Shown: piece after piece, positions 10,197 to 19,795 of the stretch
Numbering within the stretch: position 1 is the stretch's first letter
How the letters are laid out: the number at the start of each line of letters is the position of its first letter
Origin: Rhizobiales bacterium 64-17
Lineage (GTDB): Bacteria > Pseudomonadota > Alphaproteobacteria > Rhizobiales > Xanthobacteraceae
Reading direction: 5' to 3'
DNA length: 64,000 bases
Assembly (NCBI GenBank): GCA_001899285.1
Contig: MKWA01000015.1
Span: 590,009 to 654,008, forward strand
Made by a program: the position numbers and the translations under genes
Notes under the pieces: generated by a model
The model's database searches: none
What the model was told of the DNA's origin: nothing
Seen by the model: only the letters and a program-made list of their open reading frames with translations

Positions 10197-10218
10197 TGTG
10201 GTCCCCCAGCCGGCCCGG

Positions 10219-10821
10219 TCAGCGCTTTTCGATCGCGTCGACGAGGTGTTCCACCTCTTCTTCCGCAGCGCTCTTCTTCAGCGCGTGCGGGTCTTCCATC
10301 AGGCCGCGCATGATCGCGATGCGCTTGATGATCTCGGAAATGGCTTGAATGAACAGCAGCGTGAAGCCGATCGAGATCAGCGCCTTGGCCGGCCATTGCG
10401 GCAGGCCGCCGGCATTCATCGACTGTTCGTTGATCGCATATGATTTGAGGAAGAACGGCGTGCCGGTCACGATCATGATGATCGTCAGCGGCAGCAGGAA
10501 GAAGATGTGGCCGACGAGGTCGATCGTGCTGCGCAGCCACTGCGGCATCAGATTATTCACGATGTCGATGCGAATGTGCTCGTTGTCGAGCAACGTCCAC
10601 GGCGCACACAGCAGGAATACGGCGCTGAACAGCACCCACTGCAATTCGAGCCAGGAATTCGACGACATGTCCAGCAGCTTGCGGACGGTCGCATTCACGG
10701 CCGAAACCAGCACTGCTGCAAGGATGAACCAGGCGATATATTTGCCGATGGCACGGTTGAAGCTGTCGATGGCGCGCGCCATCGGCAACAGCGCATTGAC
10801 CAGAGCGTTGAAGCCGCTCAC
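10219..10821 (-). CDS. dctQ: TRAP transporter small permease, DctQ subunit
   Basis: The 200-residue product has four membrane segments and the conserved ELQW...NEHIRID pattern of DctQ in the second half-loop. GTG 10821 is chosen because the ribosome site GGGAGGA lies seven bases upstream; the longer in-frame extension to 10899 is polar and not family-like, and the ATG in between is in another frame. It opens the dctQM operon, and the 24-bp palindrome at 10978 lies about 160 bases upstream, where an operator would be expected. Confidence 0.9.
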   Translation of the reverse strand: MSGFNALVNALLPMARAIDSFNRAIGKYIAWFILAAVLVSAVNATVRKLLDMSSNSWLELQWVLFSAVFLLCAPWTLLDNEHIRIDIVNNLMPQWLRSTIDLVGHIFFLLPLTIIMIVTGTPFFLKSYAINEQSMNAGGLPQWPAKALISIGFTLLFIQAISEIIKRIAIMRGLMEDPHALKKSAAEEEVEHLVDAIEKR

Positions 10822-10977
10822 GTTGCATCCTCCCAAGCCGGTTTTTATCCGGCCTTTATGTTCGCATCGCGCCCCAACCGGACGACCGCCGGCCCCCAAG
10901 GCAGCATAGTCAGATGCGGCAGCCCGACGTCAATCGAAACTTCACAAGCGGCGCGGTACCCGCCGTGCCGTCCGGAT

Positions 10978-11001
10978 AATATGAGGTAGCTACCTCATAT
11001 T
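10978..11001. promoter_or_regulatory. perfect 24-bp palindrome upstream of dctQM (candidate operator)
   Basis: The half-site AATATGAGGTAG is followed directly by its exact reverse complement, with no spacer. The next base on each side breaks symmetry. It sits in the 278-base gap between the moaA stop and the dctQ start, which otherwise holds nothing recognisable. Symmetry over 24 bp is far beyond what is expected by chance and typical of a dimeric repressor site. No regulator gene is adjacent, so the cognate factor is unknown. Confidence 0.6.
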
Positions 11002-11099
11002 CTGAAACGTGGCGAGCGCGGACGCAAGCCGGAAATGCGTCCGGGTTACGATTTGTCAGGCCGAATTTTGTGCAGGGCAATGTCGAGGTGGCCGCGGCA

Positions 11100-12155
11100 T
11101 CAGCCGCCGGTCACGCTCATGTGCCGGCCGAGCGCGGGCTGTTTGCGCCGGCGATCGATGACGAAGTCATGGCCGCGCGGCTTGCGCAGCACGGCGGTGT
11201 CGATTGCCGCATTGAGCTGATCGTTGCTTTCCGACGCCCGCAGCGGCGCGCGCAGATCGGCGGCGTCTTCCTGCCCCAGGCACATATAAAGCGTGCCGGT
11301 GCAGGTGAGGCGCACGCGATTGCAGGATTCGCAGAAATTGTGTGTGAGCGGCGTGATGAAGCCGAGCCGGCCGCCGGTTTCGCGCACGCGGACATAGCGG
11401 GCCGGGCCGCCGGTTTGATAGTCGATGTCCTCAAGCGTGTAGCGCTCCGACAGGCGGGCGCGGACCATCGACAGCGGCAGATATTGGTCGAGCCGTCTCT
11501 CTTCGCCGACGTCGCCGAGCGGCATGACTTCGATCACGGTGAGATCCATGCCGCCACCGTGCGCCCAGGCGACAAGTTCAGCGAGTTCGTCGTCATTGAC
11601 GCCCTTCAGCGCCACCGCGTTGATCTTGATCTTGAGCCCGGCGCGTTGCGCGGCATCGATTCCGGCACGCACCTGATCGAGATCGCCCCAACGGGTGATC
11701 GCGCGGAACTTGTCCGGATCGAGCGTGTCGAGCGAGACATTGATGCGCTCTACACCACAGGCTTTGAGGTCGGCGGCGTGCTTGGCAAGTTGGGTGCCGT
11801 TGGTGGTCAGGGTGAGTTCGTCCAAAGCACCGGAGGCCAGATGGCGTGACAGCGAGGAGAACAACGTCATCACCCCGCGCCGCACCAGCGGTTCGCCGCC
11901 GGTCATGCGAAGCTTGCGCACGCCGCGCGCAACAAAGGCGCTGCACAGACGGTCGAGTTCCTCCAGTGTCAGCAGGTCGGCTTTCGGGAGGAAGGTCATG
12001 TGCTCGGACATGCAGTAGACGCACCGCAGGTCGCAGCGATCCGTCACCGACACACGCAAATAGGTTATGGCACGGGCAAACGGGTCGATCAGCGGGCGTT
12101 GCGGCGGTCCCGCCCGATCCAATGCTGTCGCAGTAAGCGTGCCGATTGCTGTCAT
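11100..12155 (-). CDS. moaA: GTP 3',8-cyclase, molybdenum cofactor biosynthesis protein MoaA
   Basis: The 351-residue radical-SAM enzyme has the N-terminal cluster cysteines C41, C45 and C48 (CxxxCxxC), the GGEP motif at 86-89, the C-terminal cluster ligands C275, C278 and C292, and ends with the conserved Gly-Gly dipeptide. It converts GTP to the cyclic intermediate that MoaC turns into cPMP, the first step of molybdopterin synthesis. No other moa gene is in the window, so the gene stands alone. Length and all catalytic motifs are normal. The upstream 188 bases contain the terminator of the lipoprotein gene; no Moco riboswitch fold was recognised. Confidence 0.97.
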   Translation of the reverse strand: MTAIGTLTATALDRAGPPQRPLIDPFARAITYLRVSVTDRCDLRCVYCMSEHMTFLPKADLLTLEELDRLCSAFVARGVRKLRMTGGEPLVRRGVMTLFSSLSRHLASGALDELTLTTNGTQLAKHAADLKACGVERINVSLDTLDPDKFRAITRWGDLDQVRAGIDAAQRAGLKIKINAVALKGVNDDELAELVAWAHGGGMDLTVIEVMPLGDVGEERRLDQYLPLSMVRARLSERYTLEDIDYQTGGPARYVRVRETGGRLGFITPLTHNFCESCNRVRLTCTGTLYMCLGQEDAADLRAPLRASESNDQLNAAIDTAVLRKPRGHDFVIDRRRKQPALGRHMSVTGG

Positions 12156-12286
12156 GTCGCCGATCCCGGAGCCGCAGCCCCGTCAAGTTCCACGCTTTAA
12201 ATGTAGGGGGTTTGTCCTGCAAACGCGAGGCCGCCCCCGTCAGCCCTTCGGCCAAATCCTCCGGCCGGAACACCGGAAATCCCCAA

Positions 12287-12317
12287 GAAAAAGGGCCGCA
12301 TCACAAGGATGCGGCCC
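12287..12317 (-). terminator. intrinsic terminator after the PEGA-like lipoprotein gene
   Basis: Read on the minus strand, GGGCCGCATC pairs with GATGCGGCCC over a 5-base loop and is followed by five T. It lies 27 bases beyond the stop codon of the lipoprotein gene at 12344. Confidence 0.88.
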
Positions 12318-12343
12318 AGATCAGCGGCGGAAAATGATGCGGC

Positions 12344-12835
12344 TTACTGGCGCGCCGGGGCCGGCGCGGTGGGCCAGGGTGCCGTCGCGGCCGGAGCCGC
12401 CGCCGGTGGGGGGGCGGCAGCGGCAGGTGCCGCCGGCGCCGCGGCGCGCGGCTTGGCGGCAGGTTTGGCCGTGCGCTTGCGCGGGGTCGCGCGGCGGGGC
12501 GGAGGCGGCGGCGCCACAGCCAGTTCCACAGTCACCGGGTTCGGTGAGAACGTCGGCGGATAGCTGGTCGTCTGAACCTCGAGTTGCTCGGTGGCGGTCT
12601 GATAGCCGTTGAGCGAGTAGGTCACGGTCTGCGGGCCGGATGTCGGGATCGCGAGCGAGCACGGCGTGCGGCAGGTCAGATCGCCAACCTTGACGTCCGC
12701 TCCCGGCGGCTCCGATTCAAAGCGCACCGCATCGGTCGAGGGTGACGACTTGAAGAGTTCGAAGTTCGAACCGGACGACGAGCATGCCGCAAGCATGAGG
12801 CCGCCGCCGATAATTGCAATCACGCGATACATCAT
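12344..12835 (-). CDS. putative lipoprotein with PEGA-like domain and Ala/Pro-rich tail
   Basis: The 163-residue product has a lipobox LAAC (lipidated cysteine at about residue 18), then a serine-rich spacer, then a PEGA-like beta domain (about 35-95) with the motif SEPPGADVKVG and a paired-cysteine CRTPC. The last 60 residues are Pro/Ala/Lys-rich low complexity, as in proteins that reach to peptidoglycan. Two adjacent ATG codons (12835 and 12832) both fit the GAGGG ribosome site. An outer-membrane or inner-membrane-anchored envelope role is inferred. It has its own terminator and no co-directional neighbour within 170 bases. Confidence 0.8.
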   Translation of the reverse strand: MMYRVIAIIGGGLMLAACSSSGSNFELFKSSPSTDAVRFESEPPGADVKVGDLTCRTPCSLAIPTSGPQTVTYSLNGYQTATEQLEVQTTSYPPTFSPNPVTVELAVAPPPPPRRATPRKRTAKPAAKPRAAAPAAPAAAAPPPAAAPAATAPWPTAPAPARQ

Positions 12836-13008
12836 GAATCCCTCAGGGTGATAGCACCCGCTCGCGGACAATAAGGATGCGGTAAGGATGCTGCAACCAT
12901 ATGCAGACCGTTAACCTTACCGCGTTAACCATAATGCGTTCGGACTGTGCCATTTTGTGGCAGAAATTCCGGCGTGCTTATGGCGCCGTATCGGCGCGAT
13001 ATACGACG

Positions 13009-13683
13009 TTAACGCTGCGCCAGCAGGTTCGTCACCGCATCCGGCAAATCGGCAAAGCGGCTGACAATCAAATCCGCGCCAAGCTCGTTCACCGGAATGT
13101 CGCTATAACCGAAATCGACCGCGACCACGCCGACCTTCGCGGCGCGGGCGGTGCGCACGTCGGTGGCGGAATCGCCGATCATCACGGTGCGCTCGCGCGA
13201 TCCGTCCGCGGCGGAGATGGTGCGCAGCAGCGGCGTCGGGTCCGGTTTCGGGACGCCGAATGTGTCCTGGCCGCAAATGAAATCGAAACGCTGCGTCAGA
13301 TCGAGTCGATCGAGCAGGAGCCGTGCCAACCCTTCGAGTTTGTTGGTGCAGACGGCAAACCGGAAACCCTGTGTGACGAGTTGGTCCAGGGTATCGACGA
13401 CGCCAGGAAACGGCTGCGACCGGTCGGCGAGATGTTCGGCGTAATGTTCGATATAGCGGTCGAACAGCCGCTCGATATTGCTGTCGTCGCAAACCATATC
13501 GTGCATGGCGAAGGCACGCTTGATCATCATCCGCGCGCCCGCGCCGACGATCTTGCGGGCATCGGAATAGGCGACCGGCGGGACGCCTTCCGGCGCCAGA
13601 ATCGTGTTGAGGGTTTCGACGAGATCGGGCGCGGTATCGACGAGGGTGCCGTCGAGGTCGAAGACGATCAGAGCATCCGGCAT
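13009..13683 (-). CDS. gph: phosphoglycolate phosphatase-like HAD hydrolase
   Basis: The 224-residue protein has HAD motif I DLDGTLVDT (nucleophile D9, acid/base D11), motif III with the PKPDP lysine, and motif IV GDSATD. This pattern with its helical cap is typical of Gph, which removes 2-phosphoglycolate formed by DNA repair or RuBisCO side reaction. Family members overlap with pyrophosphatase PpaX and others, so the substrate is inferred. It is divergent from rpiA, a common partner of gph in Rhizobiales chromosomes. Confidence 0.88.
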   Translation of the reverse strand: MPDALIVFDLDGTLVDTAPDLVETLNTILAPEGVPPVAYSDARKIVGAGARMMIKRAFAMHDMVCDDSNIERLFDRYIEHYAEHLADRSQPFPGVVDTLDQLVTQGFRFAVCTNKLEGLARLLLDRLDLTQRFDFICGQDTFGVPKPDPTPLLRTISAADGSRERTVMIGDSATDVRTARAAKVGVVAVDFGYSDIPVNELGADLIVSRFADLPDAVTNLLAQR

Positions 13684-13827
13684 GATGCACGATCGCTAGC
13701 GGGCGGCAGTCCCCGGCGCAAGGGCGGTTCTATGGGGAACACAGGGTGGTGACTGGAAAACTGCCTGTGCGGCTATCTTCGCGATGCAAACGACGCTAGA
13801 TACCGGCGTCTTTCCTCGAGGCCGCCG

Positions 13828-14529
13828 ATGACCGATGCCGATACCTACAAGCGCGCTGCCGCGGCCCGCGCCGTGGAGCTGGTGAGCGACGGCATGCGGC
13901 TGGGGCTCGGCACGGGTTCAACCGCGCGGCCTTTTGTCGAACTTCTGGGTGAGCGGGTCAGGGCCGGGCTGAACGTCGTGGGTGTCCCGACCTCCGAGGC
14001 GACGCGGGAGATCGCGCTCCGCGTCGGCGTGCCGCTGACGACCCTCGACGAGACCCCCGAATTGGATTTGACGGTTGATGGCGCCGACGAGATCGGCCCC
14101 GATCTGGCGCTGATCAAAGGCGGCGGCGGTGCGCTGCTGCGGGAAAAGATCGTGGCCGCGGCGTCGCGCCGGATGGTGGTGATCGCCGATCAGACGAAAT
14201 GGGTCGAGACGCTGGGCCGCTTTCCATTGCCGATCGAGGTCAATCCGTTCGGGCTGGCCGCGACCCGGCAGGCAATCGCGCGGGTTATCGCGGACTGCGG
14301 CCTGGCGGGGCCGATGACCGTGCGCTCCGGCGCCGGCGGCCATCCTTTCGTCACGGACGGCGGCCACTGGATCGTCGATGCTGCGCTCGGCCGGATCCCC
14401 GATCCCAAGATGCTGGCGGACCGCCTGTTGGCGGTGCCGGGTGTCGTCGAGCATGGACTTTTTGTAGGGTTGGCCAGCATGGCCATTCTCGCCGGCCCCG
14501 GTGGTGTCCGCACCGTCGAACGGTCGTAG
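13828..14529 (+). CDS. rpiA: ribose-5-phosphate isomerase A
   Basis: The 233-residue product shows the phosphate loop GTGST (28-32), the substrate loop DGADE (84-88) and the [11 protein letters not shown] block (97-107) that holds the catalytic Glu. It interconverts ribose 5-phosphate and ribulose 5-phosphate in the pentose phosphate pathway. It heads a co-directional run rpiA, DUF2059 gene, gor; the gap to the DUF2059 gene is only 25 bases, so co-transcription is likely. Confidence 0.96.
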   Translation: MTDADTYKRAAAARAVELVSDGMRLGLGTGSTARPFVELLGERVRAGLNVVGVPTSEATREIALRVGVPLTTLDETPELDLTVDGADEIGPDLALIKGGGGALLREKIVAAASRRMVVIADQTKWVETLGRFPLPIEVNPFGLAATRQAIARVIADCGLAGPMTVRSGAGGHPFVTDGGHWIVDAALGRIPDPKMLADRLLAVPGVVEHGLFVGLASMAILAGPGGVRTVERS

Positions 14530-14554
14530 GTTTTTCCGAATGAGGAGTTTCAAG

Positions 14555-15091
14555 ATGACCACCCATCGCTCGATTGCCGCGGCCATGTCCGGTGCACTGG
14601 TGTGCGCAGCACTGGTCACGGGCCTGCTGACGGTCGACACTGCTTTCGCCCAGGCGCAGCAGAAGCCGCAGCCGACCGCCGCGGCTTTGGCGACGGCGCG
14701 CGAGATCGTTGACATCAAGGGCGCGATCACGCTGTTCAAGCCGGTCGTCAGCGGCGTCATCGAGACGGTGAAGCTGCGGATCCTGCAGACCAATCCCAAT
14801 CTGCAGCGTGACCTTGATGCGGTCGCCAAGGATCTCAAGGCGCAAACCGAGCCGCGGTTCAATGAGATTCACGATCAACTTGCCAAGATTTACGCTCAGC
14901 ACTTCAACGAGCAGGAACTGAAGGACATTCTGGTGTTCTACAAGTCGCCGCTCGGCAAGAAGCTGATCGAGGAGGAGCCGAAGTTCACCGATCAGAGCAT
15001 GACGTTTGTGCAGGAGTGGGCCGATAAGCTCGCTGCGGAAATGGTCGATAAATTCCGGGCCGAAATGAAGAAGAAGGGCCACGATCTCTGA
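14555..15091 (+). CDS. DUF2059-domain exported protein
   Basis: A 178-residue exported protein: the signal peptide ends near FAQ-A at about residue 32, and the mature part is an alpha-helical DUF2059 domain with the characteristic YKSPLGKKLIEEEPKF segment. ATG 14555 is preferred to the upstream in-frame ATG 14540 because GAGGAG stands seven bases before it. The function of DUF2059 is not established; the gene is regularly found between rpiA and gor in Rhizobiales, which matches this layout. Gap to gor is 37 bases. Confidence 0.85.
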   Translation: MTTHRSIAAAMSGALVCAALVTGLLTVDTAFAQAQQKPQPTAAALATAREIVDIKGAITLFKPVVSGVIETVKLRILQTNPNLQRDLDAVAKDLKAQTEPRFNEIHDQLAKIYAQHFNEQELKDILVFYKSPLGKKLIEEEPKFTDQSMTFVQEWADKLAAEMVDKFRAEMKKKGHDL

Positions 15092-15128
15092 TTTCGGATC
15101 GGCGTTCTGATCACGCGAGGATGGACTG

Positions 15129-16511
15129 GTGAGCGAGCGTTCCGTTGATCTGTTTGTGATTGGTGCAGGTTCGGGTGGCGTGCGCGCGGCCCGCATCGCG
15201 TCGAGCCATGGCGCGCGTGTCATGGTCGCGGAGGAATATCGCGTCGGTGGAACGTGCGTGATCCGTGGTTGCGTGCCGAAGAAGTTGCTGGTCTATGCCT
15301 CGCGGTTTCGCGAGGAGTTCGAGGATGCGGCCGGCTACGGCTGGAGCCTCGGCAAACCGGTGTTCGACTGGGCGACGCTGATCGCCAACAAGGACCGTGA
15401 AATTGCGCGCCTTGAGGCGGCCTATACGTCCACGCTCGATCGCTTCAAGGTCGAACTGGTGAAGAGTCGCGCAGTACTCGACGGCCCCGGCGCGGTAAAG
15501 CTCGCAACCGGGGAGCGGATCGCTGCCAAGCATATCCTGATCGCGACCGGCGGCTGGCCATATCACGGCGACGACATTCCCGGCATCGAGCATGTGATCT
15601 CGTCCAACGAGGCGTTCCATCTCAAAACGCTGCCGAAGCGGATCGTCATCCAGGGCGGCGGCTATATCGCGGTGGAATTCGCCGGCGTGTTTGCGGGGCT
15701 CGGCAGCGAGGTGACGCTGGTCTATCGCGGCGAGAACATCCTGCGCGGCTTCGACGACGATGTGCGCGAGCATCTGCGCAACGAGATGGTGAAGCGTGGC
15801 ATCACCATCACCTGCGGCCATACGGTGGCGGCGATCGAGACGGCGGGCAACGAGTATCGCGTGCGTCTCTCCGACGGCAGCGAACTTGCCGCTGACAAGG
15901 TGATGTTCGCGACCGGACGGCGGCCGAACGTCAAAGGGCTCGGTCTGGAGTCCGCGGGCGTCAAGATCGCCAGTAACGGCGGTATCGCCGTCGATCAGTA
16001 TTCGCGCACCTCGGTTGCCGGTATTTATGCGGTGGGCGACGTCACCAACCGGATCAATCTGACGCCGGTCGCGATCCGCGAGGGGCATGCGTTCGCCGAT
16101 ACGGTGTTCGGCAATCGCCCGACCACCGTCGACCACAGCAATGTCCCGACGGCTGTGTTCTCCGAACCGGAAGTGGGCGTGATCGGATTGACCGAAGCCG
16201 AAGCGGTGAAGGAACTGCGGGTCGTCGATATCTACAAGACCAGCTTCCGGCCGATGAAGGCGACGCTCGCCGGCCGCGACACCCGCTCGTTCTACAAGCT
16301 GGTGGTCGATGGCGAGAGTGGCCGCGTGGTCGGCTGCCATATCGTCGGCCCCGACGCCGGCGAACTGATCCAGGTGATCGGCATCGCCGTGAAGATGAAG
16401 GCGACCAAGGCCGAGTTCGACGCGGTGATGGCGGTGCACCCCACGGCCGCCGAGGAACTCGTCACCATGCGCGAAAAAGCCATGAGTTATGGCCGGGAAG
16501 CCGCCGAATAG
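15129..16511 (+). CDS. gor: glutathione-disulfide reductase
   Basis: The 460-residue flavoprotein has the FAD motif GAGSGG (12-17), the redox-active cysteine pair C43/C48 in GGTCVIRGCVPKK, an NAD(P)-binding GGGYIAVE motif near 175, the second FAD motif with GDVTNR, and the C-terminal HPTAAEE with the catalytic histidine. It reduces oxidised glutathione with NADPH in the cytoplasm. The start is GTG 15129 after a GAGGA ribosome site. It probably belongs to the rpiA operon. The chromosome region also has a glutathione S-transferase at 552. Confidence 0.96.
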   Translation: MSERSVDLFVIGAGSGGVRAARIASSHGARVMVAEEYRVGGTCVIRGCVPKKLLVYASRFREEFEDAAGYGWSLGKPVFDWATLIANKDREIARLEAAYTSTLDRFKVELVKSRAVLDGPGAVKLATGERIAAKHILIATGGWPYHGDDIPGIEHVISSNEAFHLKTLPKRIVIQGGGYIAVEFAGVFAGLGSEVTLVYRGENILRGFDDDVREHLRNEMVKRGITITCGHTVAAIETAGNEYRVRLSDGSELAADKVMFATGRRPNVKGLGLESAGVKIASNGGIAVDQYSRTSVAGIYAVGDVTNRINLTPVAIREGHAFADTVFGNRPTTVDHSNVPTAVFSEPEVGVIGLTEAEAVKELRVVDIYKTSFRPMKATLAGRDTRSFYKLVVDGESGRVVGCHIVGPDAGELIQVIGIAVKMKATKAEFDAVMAVHPTAAEELVTMREKAMSYGREAAE

Positions 16512-16603
16512 TGCGGTTTCGGCGAAAAGCCCTGTCGATTCAACAAGCTGGCCTTGGCTGGCCGGCTTGTGTATAACGCCGCCACTTTTCAGGAGCAGGT
16601 GTG

Positions 16604-17992
16604 ATGGCGGAGCGTTGGACCCCCGATAGCTGGCGGAACAAGCCGATCGTGCAGGTGCCGGATTATCCGGATGCCGCGGCGTTGGCTGACGTGGAGAAGC
16701 AGCTCACGAGCTTTCCGCCGTTGGTGTTCGCCGGCGAGGCGCGCAGCCTGAAGAAGGCGCTGGCCCGTGTCGCGGCCGGTGAGGCTTTCCTGCTTCAGGG
16801 CGGCGATTGCGCCGAGAGCTTCGCCGAGCACGGGGCCAACAATATCCGCGATTTCTTCCGCATGTTCCTGCAGATGGCGGTGGTGCTCACCTATGCGGCG
16901 TCGTCGCCGGTGGTGAAGGTCGGCCGCATCGCCGGGCAGTTCGCCAAGCCGCGCTCCTCGCCGATGGAGAAGCGCGACGGTATTGAACTGCCGAGCTATC
17001 GCGGCGACATCATCAACGACAATGCCTTCACGCCCGAGGCGCGCATCCCCGATCCGCGCCGGCAGTTGCAGGCGTACCGCCAGTCAGCGGCGACGCTGAA
17101 CCTGCTGCGTGCGTTCGCGAGCGGCGGTTACGCCAATCTCGACAGCGTGCGACAGTGGATGCTCGGCTTCATCAAGGACTCGCCGCAGTCGCGGCGCTAT
17201 GTCGAACTGACGGACCGCATCTCAGAGGCGCTGGCCTTCATGCAGGCGTGCGGCCTCGATCTCGAGCGCCATCCGGAACTCAAGACCACCGACTTCTACA
17301 CGAGCCACGAGGCGCTGCTGCTCGGCTACGAGCAGGCAATGACCCGCATCGATTCCACCTCGGGCGACTGGTACGACACGTCGGGCCACATGCTCTGGAT
17401 CGGCGACCGCACCCGTCAGCCGGATCACGCGCATATCGAGTTCTGCCGTGGCGTGAAGAATCCGCTCGGCCTCAAATGCGGTCCGTCGTCGAAGCCGGAC
17501 GAACTGTTGCGGCTGATCGATATCCTCAATCCGGAGAACGAGCCGGGCCGCCTGACGCTGATCAGCCGGTTCGGCGCTGACAAGGTTGGCGATCATCTGC
17601 CGACGCTGGTGCGCGCGGTGAAACGGGAAGGGCGGACCGTCATCTGGTCGTGCGACCCGATGCACGGCAACACCATCACCGCCGCATCCGGTTACAAGAC
17701 GCGGCCGTTCGATCTCATCCTCAAGGAAGTGAAGAACTTCTTCGCTGTGCATGCGGCAGAAGGGACTTATGCCGGTGGCGTGCATCTGGAGATGACCGGT
17801 CAGAACGTCACGGAATGCACGGGTGGTGCCCGTGCCATCACCGATGCCGACCTGAACGACCGCTATCACACCGTCTGCGATCCGCGGCTCAACGCCGAGC
17901 AGGCGATCGATATGGCGTTCCTGATCGCCGAGCATCTCAAGGCGGAGCGGACTCGCGTCGCGCATCCGATCCCCGCGGCGTCTTCGCTGTAG
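16604..17992 (+). CDS. class II 3-deoxy-7-phosphoheptulonate (DAHP) synthase
   Basis: The 462-residue product is the plant/actinobacterial type (class II) enzyme, recognisable by the opening [10 protein letters not shown], the [11 protein letters not shown] block near 63-73 and the metal-binding CDPMHGN block. It condenses phosphoenolpyruvate and erythrose 4-phosphate, the entry step of the shikimate pathway. ATG 16604 lies eight bases after AGGAG; GTG 16601 is possible. The 92-base gap after gor contains an imperfect hairpin (about 16545-16570), but no clear terminator T-run. Confidence 0.95.
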   Translation: MAERWTPDSWRNKPIVQVPDYPDAAALADVEKQLTSFPPLVFAGEARSLKKALARVAAGEAFLLQGGDCAESFAEHGANNIRDFFRMFLQMAVVLTYAASSPVVKVGRIAGQFAKPRSSPMEKRDGIELPSYRGDIINDNAFTPEARIPDPRRQLQAYRQSAATLNLLRAFASGGYANLDSVRQWMLGFIKDSPQSRRYVELTDRISEALAFMQACGLDLERHPELKTTDFYTSHEALLLGYEQAMTRIDSTSGDWYDTSGHMLWIGDRTRQPDHAHIEFCRGVKNPLGLKCGPSSKPDELLRLIDILNPENEPGRLTLISRFGADKVGDHLPTLVRAVKREGRTVIWSCDPMHGNTITAASGYKTRPFDLILKEVKNFFAVHAAEGTYAGGVHLEMTGQNVTECTGGARAITDADLNDRYHTVCDPRLNAEQAIDMAFLIAEHLKAERTRVAHPIPAASSL

Positions 17993-18045
17993 CCGTGGCC
18001 GTTCGGCCGATTGCGGCGTTGCGCGGGGAACGGTAGGAGGTGGGC

Positions 18046-19782
18046 ATGAGCAGCCGCCCCTCCGACCGCCTCGCGATCGCCATCGCACAACTCAACGCGA
18101 CGGTTGGCGATATCGCCGGCAATGCCGACAAGGTCCGCGCCGCGCGCCGCGAGGCTCGCGACGCAGACCTGATCGTGTTTCCGGAACTGTTCCTGTCGGG
18201 CTATCCGCCGGAAGATCTGGTGCTCAAGCCGGCGTTTCAGGCCGCCTGTCGCGAAACCATCGAAACCCTGGCGCGCGAGACCGCCGATGGCGGTCCCGCG
18301 GCGCTAGTCGGCCTGCCGTGGCGGCACGACGGCAAGCTCTACAATGCGGTCGCCTTGATCGATGGCGGCAAGATCACCGCGCTGCGATTCAAGGTCGATC
18401 TGCCCAATTACGGCGTGTTCGACGAGAAGCGCATATTCTCGGCAGGGCCGCTGCCCGGTCCTGTCGGGTTTCGCGGCGTGCGGATCGGCGTGCCGATCTG
18501 CGAGGATATATGGGGTTCTGATCCGGTCGAATGTATTGCCGAAACCGGCGGCGAGATCCTGCTGGTACCGAACGGCTCGCCGTATCGGCGCGGCGTTGTC
18601 GACGAGCGCCTGAATGTCGCCGTCTCGCGCGTCATCGAGTCCGGTCTGCCGCTGCTTTATGTCAATCAGGTCGGTGGCCAGGACGAACTGGTGTTTGAGG
18701 GCGCGTCGTTCGTTCTCAACGCCGACAAGTCGTTTGCCGTTCAACTGCCGGCGTTCCGCGAATGCGTGGTGACGACCCAGTGGCACCGCACGCCGGACGG
18801 TTGGCGATGTGAGCCGCAGCCGCTTGCGGTAATGGATGAGGGTGACAAGGTTGATTACGCGGCCTGCGTGCTCGGCCTGCGCGACTATGTCGGCAAGAAC
18901 GGCTTCAAAGGCGTGGTGCTCGGCCTGTCCGGCGGCATCGATTCCGCGCTGTGCGCGGCGATCGCCGTCGATGCCCTGGGGGCGGAGCGCGTGCGTTGCG
19001 TGATGCTGCCGTACAAATATACGGCGACGGAATCGCTCACTGACGCGGCGGCTTGCGCCAAGGCGCTCGGCGTGACCTACGAGGTGCTGCCGATCGCGGC
19101 GGCGGTCGAAGGCTTGACCGCCGCGCTCGAGCCGATGCTGGCCGGCACTCAGCGTGACGTCACCGAAGAGAATCTGCAATCGCGCGCCCGCGGCACCATG
19201 CTGATGGCGATCTCCAACAAGTTCGGCCTGATGGTGGTCACGACCGGCAACAAATCGGAGATGTCGGTCGGTTACGCCACGCTCTATGGCGACATGAACG
19301 GCGGCTTCAATCCGATCAAGGATCTCTACAAGACCGAGGTGTTCCGGCTGTCGCGTCTGCGCAATGGGTGGAAGCCGGAGGGCGCGCTGGGACCGGACGG
19401 CGTGGTGATCCCAGAGAATATCCTGGTGCGGCCGCCGAGTGCGGAACTGCGCGAGAACCAGAAGGACGAGGACTCGCTTCCGCCTTATGACGTTCTCGAT
19501 GCGATCCTGCGGCGTCTCGTGGAGGGTGAGGAGTCGGTCGCCGCGATCGTCGCTGCTGGTTACGACAGCGCCACTGTGCTGCGCGTCGACCGCTTGCTGA
19601 ATATCGCGGAATACAAGCGGCGGCAGGCGGCGCCGGGTGTGAAAGTGACGCTGAAGAATTTCGGCCGCGACCGTCGCTATCCGATCACCAACCGCTATCG
19701 CGATACGGGCGTGCCATTGCCGCAGCCGGATGAGACTGTTCTGGTTGCGCAGCCGTCAACCGCCGCCGGCGTCGATGTCTAG
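18046..19782 (+). CDS. nadE: glutamine-hydrolysing NAD+ synthase
   Basis: The 578-residue protein is a fusion of an N-terminal nitrilase-type glutaminase domain (catalytic triad E47, K116, C152) and a C-terminal NAD synthase domain with the ATP-pyrophosphatase P-loop SGGIDS at 294-299. It amidates nicotinate adenine dinucleotide with ammonia channelled from glutamine. ATG 18046 follows a perfect AGGAGG ribosome site; the in-frame GTG 18040 overlaps that site and is unlikely. It follows the DAHP synthase gene by 53 bases and may share its transcript. Confidence 0.97.
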   Translation: MSSRPSDRLAIAIAQLNATVGDIAGNADKVRAARREARDADLIVFPELFLSGYPPEDLVLKPAFQAACRETIETLARETADGGPAALVGLPWRHDGKLYNAVALIDGGKITALRFKVDLPNYGVFDEKRIFSAGPLPGPVGFRGVRIGVPICEDIWGSDPVECIAETGGEILLVPNGSPYRRGVVDERLNVAVSRVIESGLPLLYVNQVGGQDELVFEGASFVLNADKSFAVQLPAFRECVVTTQWHRTPDGWRCEPQPLAVMDEGDKVDYAACVLGLRDYVGKNGFKGVVLGLSGGIDSALCAAIAVDALGAERVRCVMLPYKYTATESLTDAAACAKALGVTYEVLPIAAAVEGLTAALEPMLAGTQRDVTEENLQSRARGTMLMAISNKFGLMVVTTGNKSEMSVGYATLYGDMNGGFNPIKDLYKTEVFRLSRLRNGWKPEGALGPDGVVIPENILVRPPSAELRENQKDEDSLPPYDVLDAILRRLVEGEESVAAIVAAGYDSATVLRVDRLLNIAEYKRRQAAPGVKVTLKNFGRDRRYPITNRYRDTGVPLPQPDETVLVAQPSTAAGVDV

Positions 19783-19795
19783 CTGAACGTTCCGG

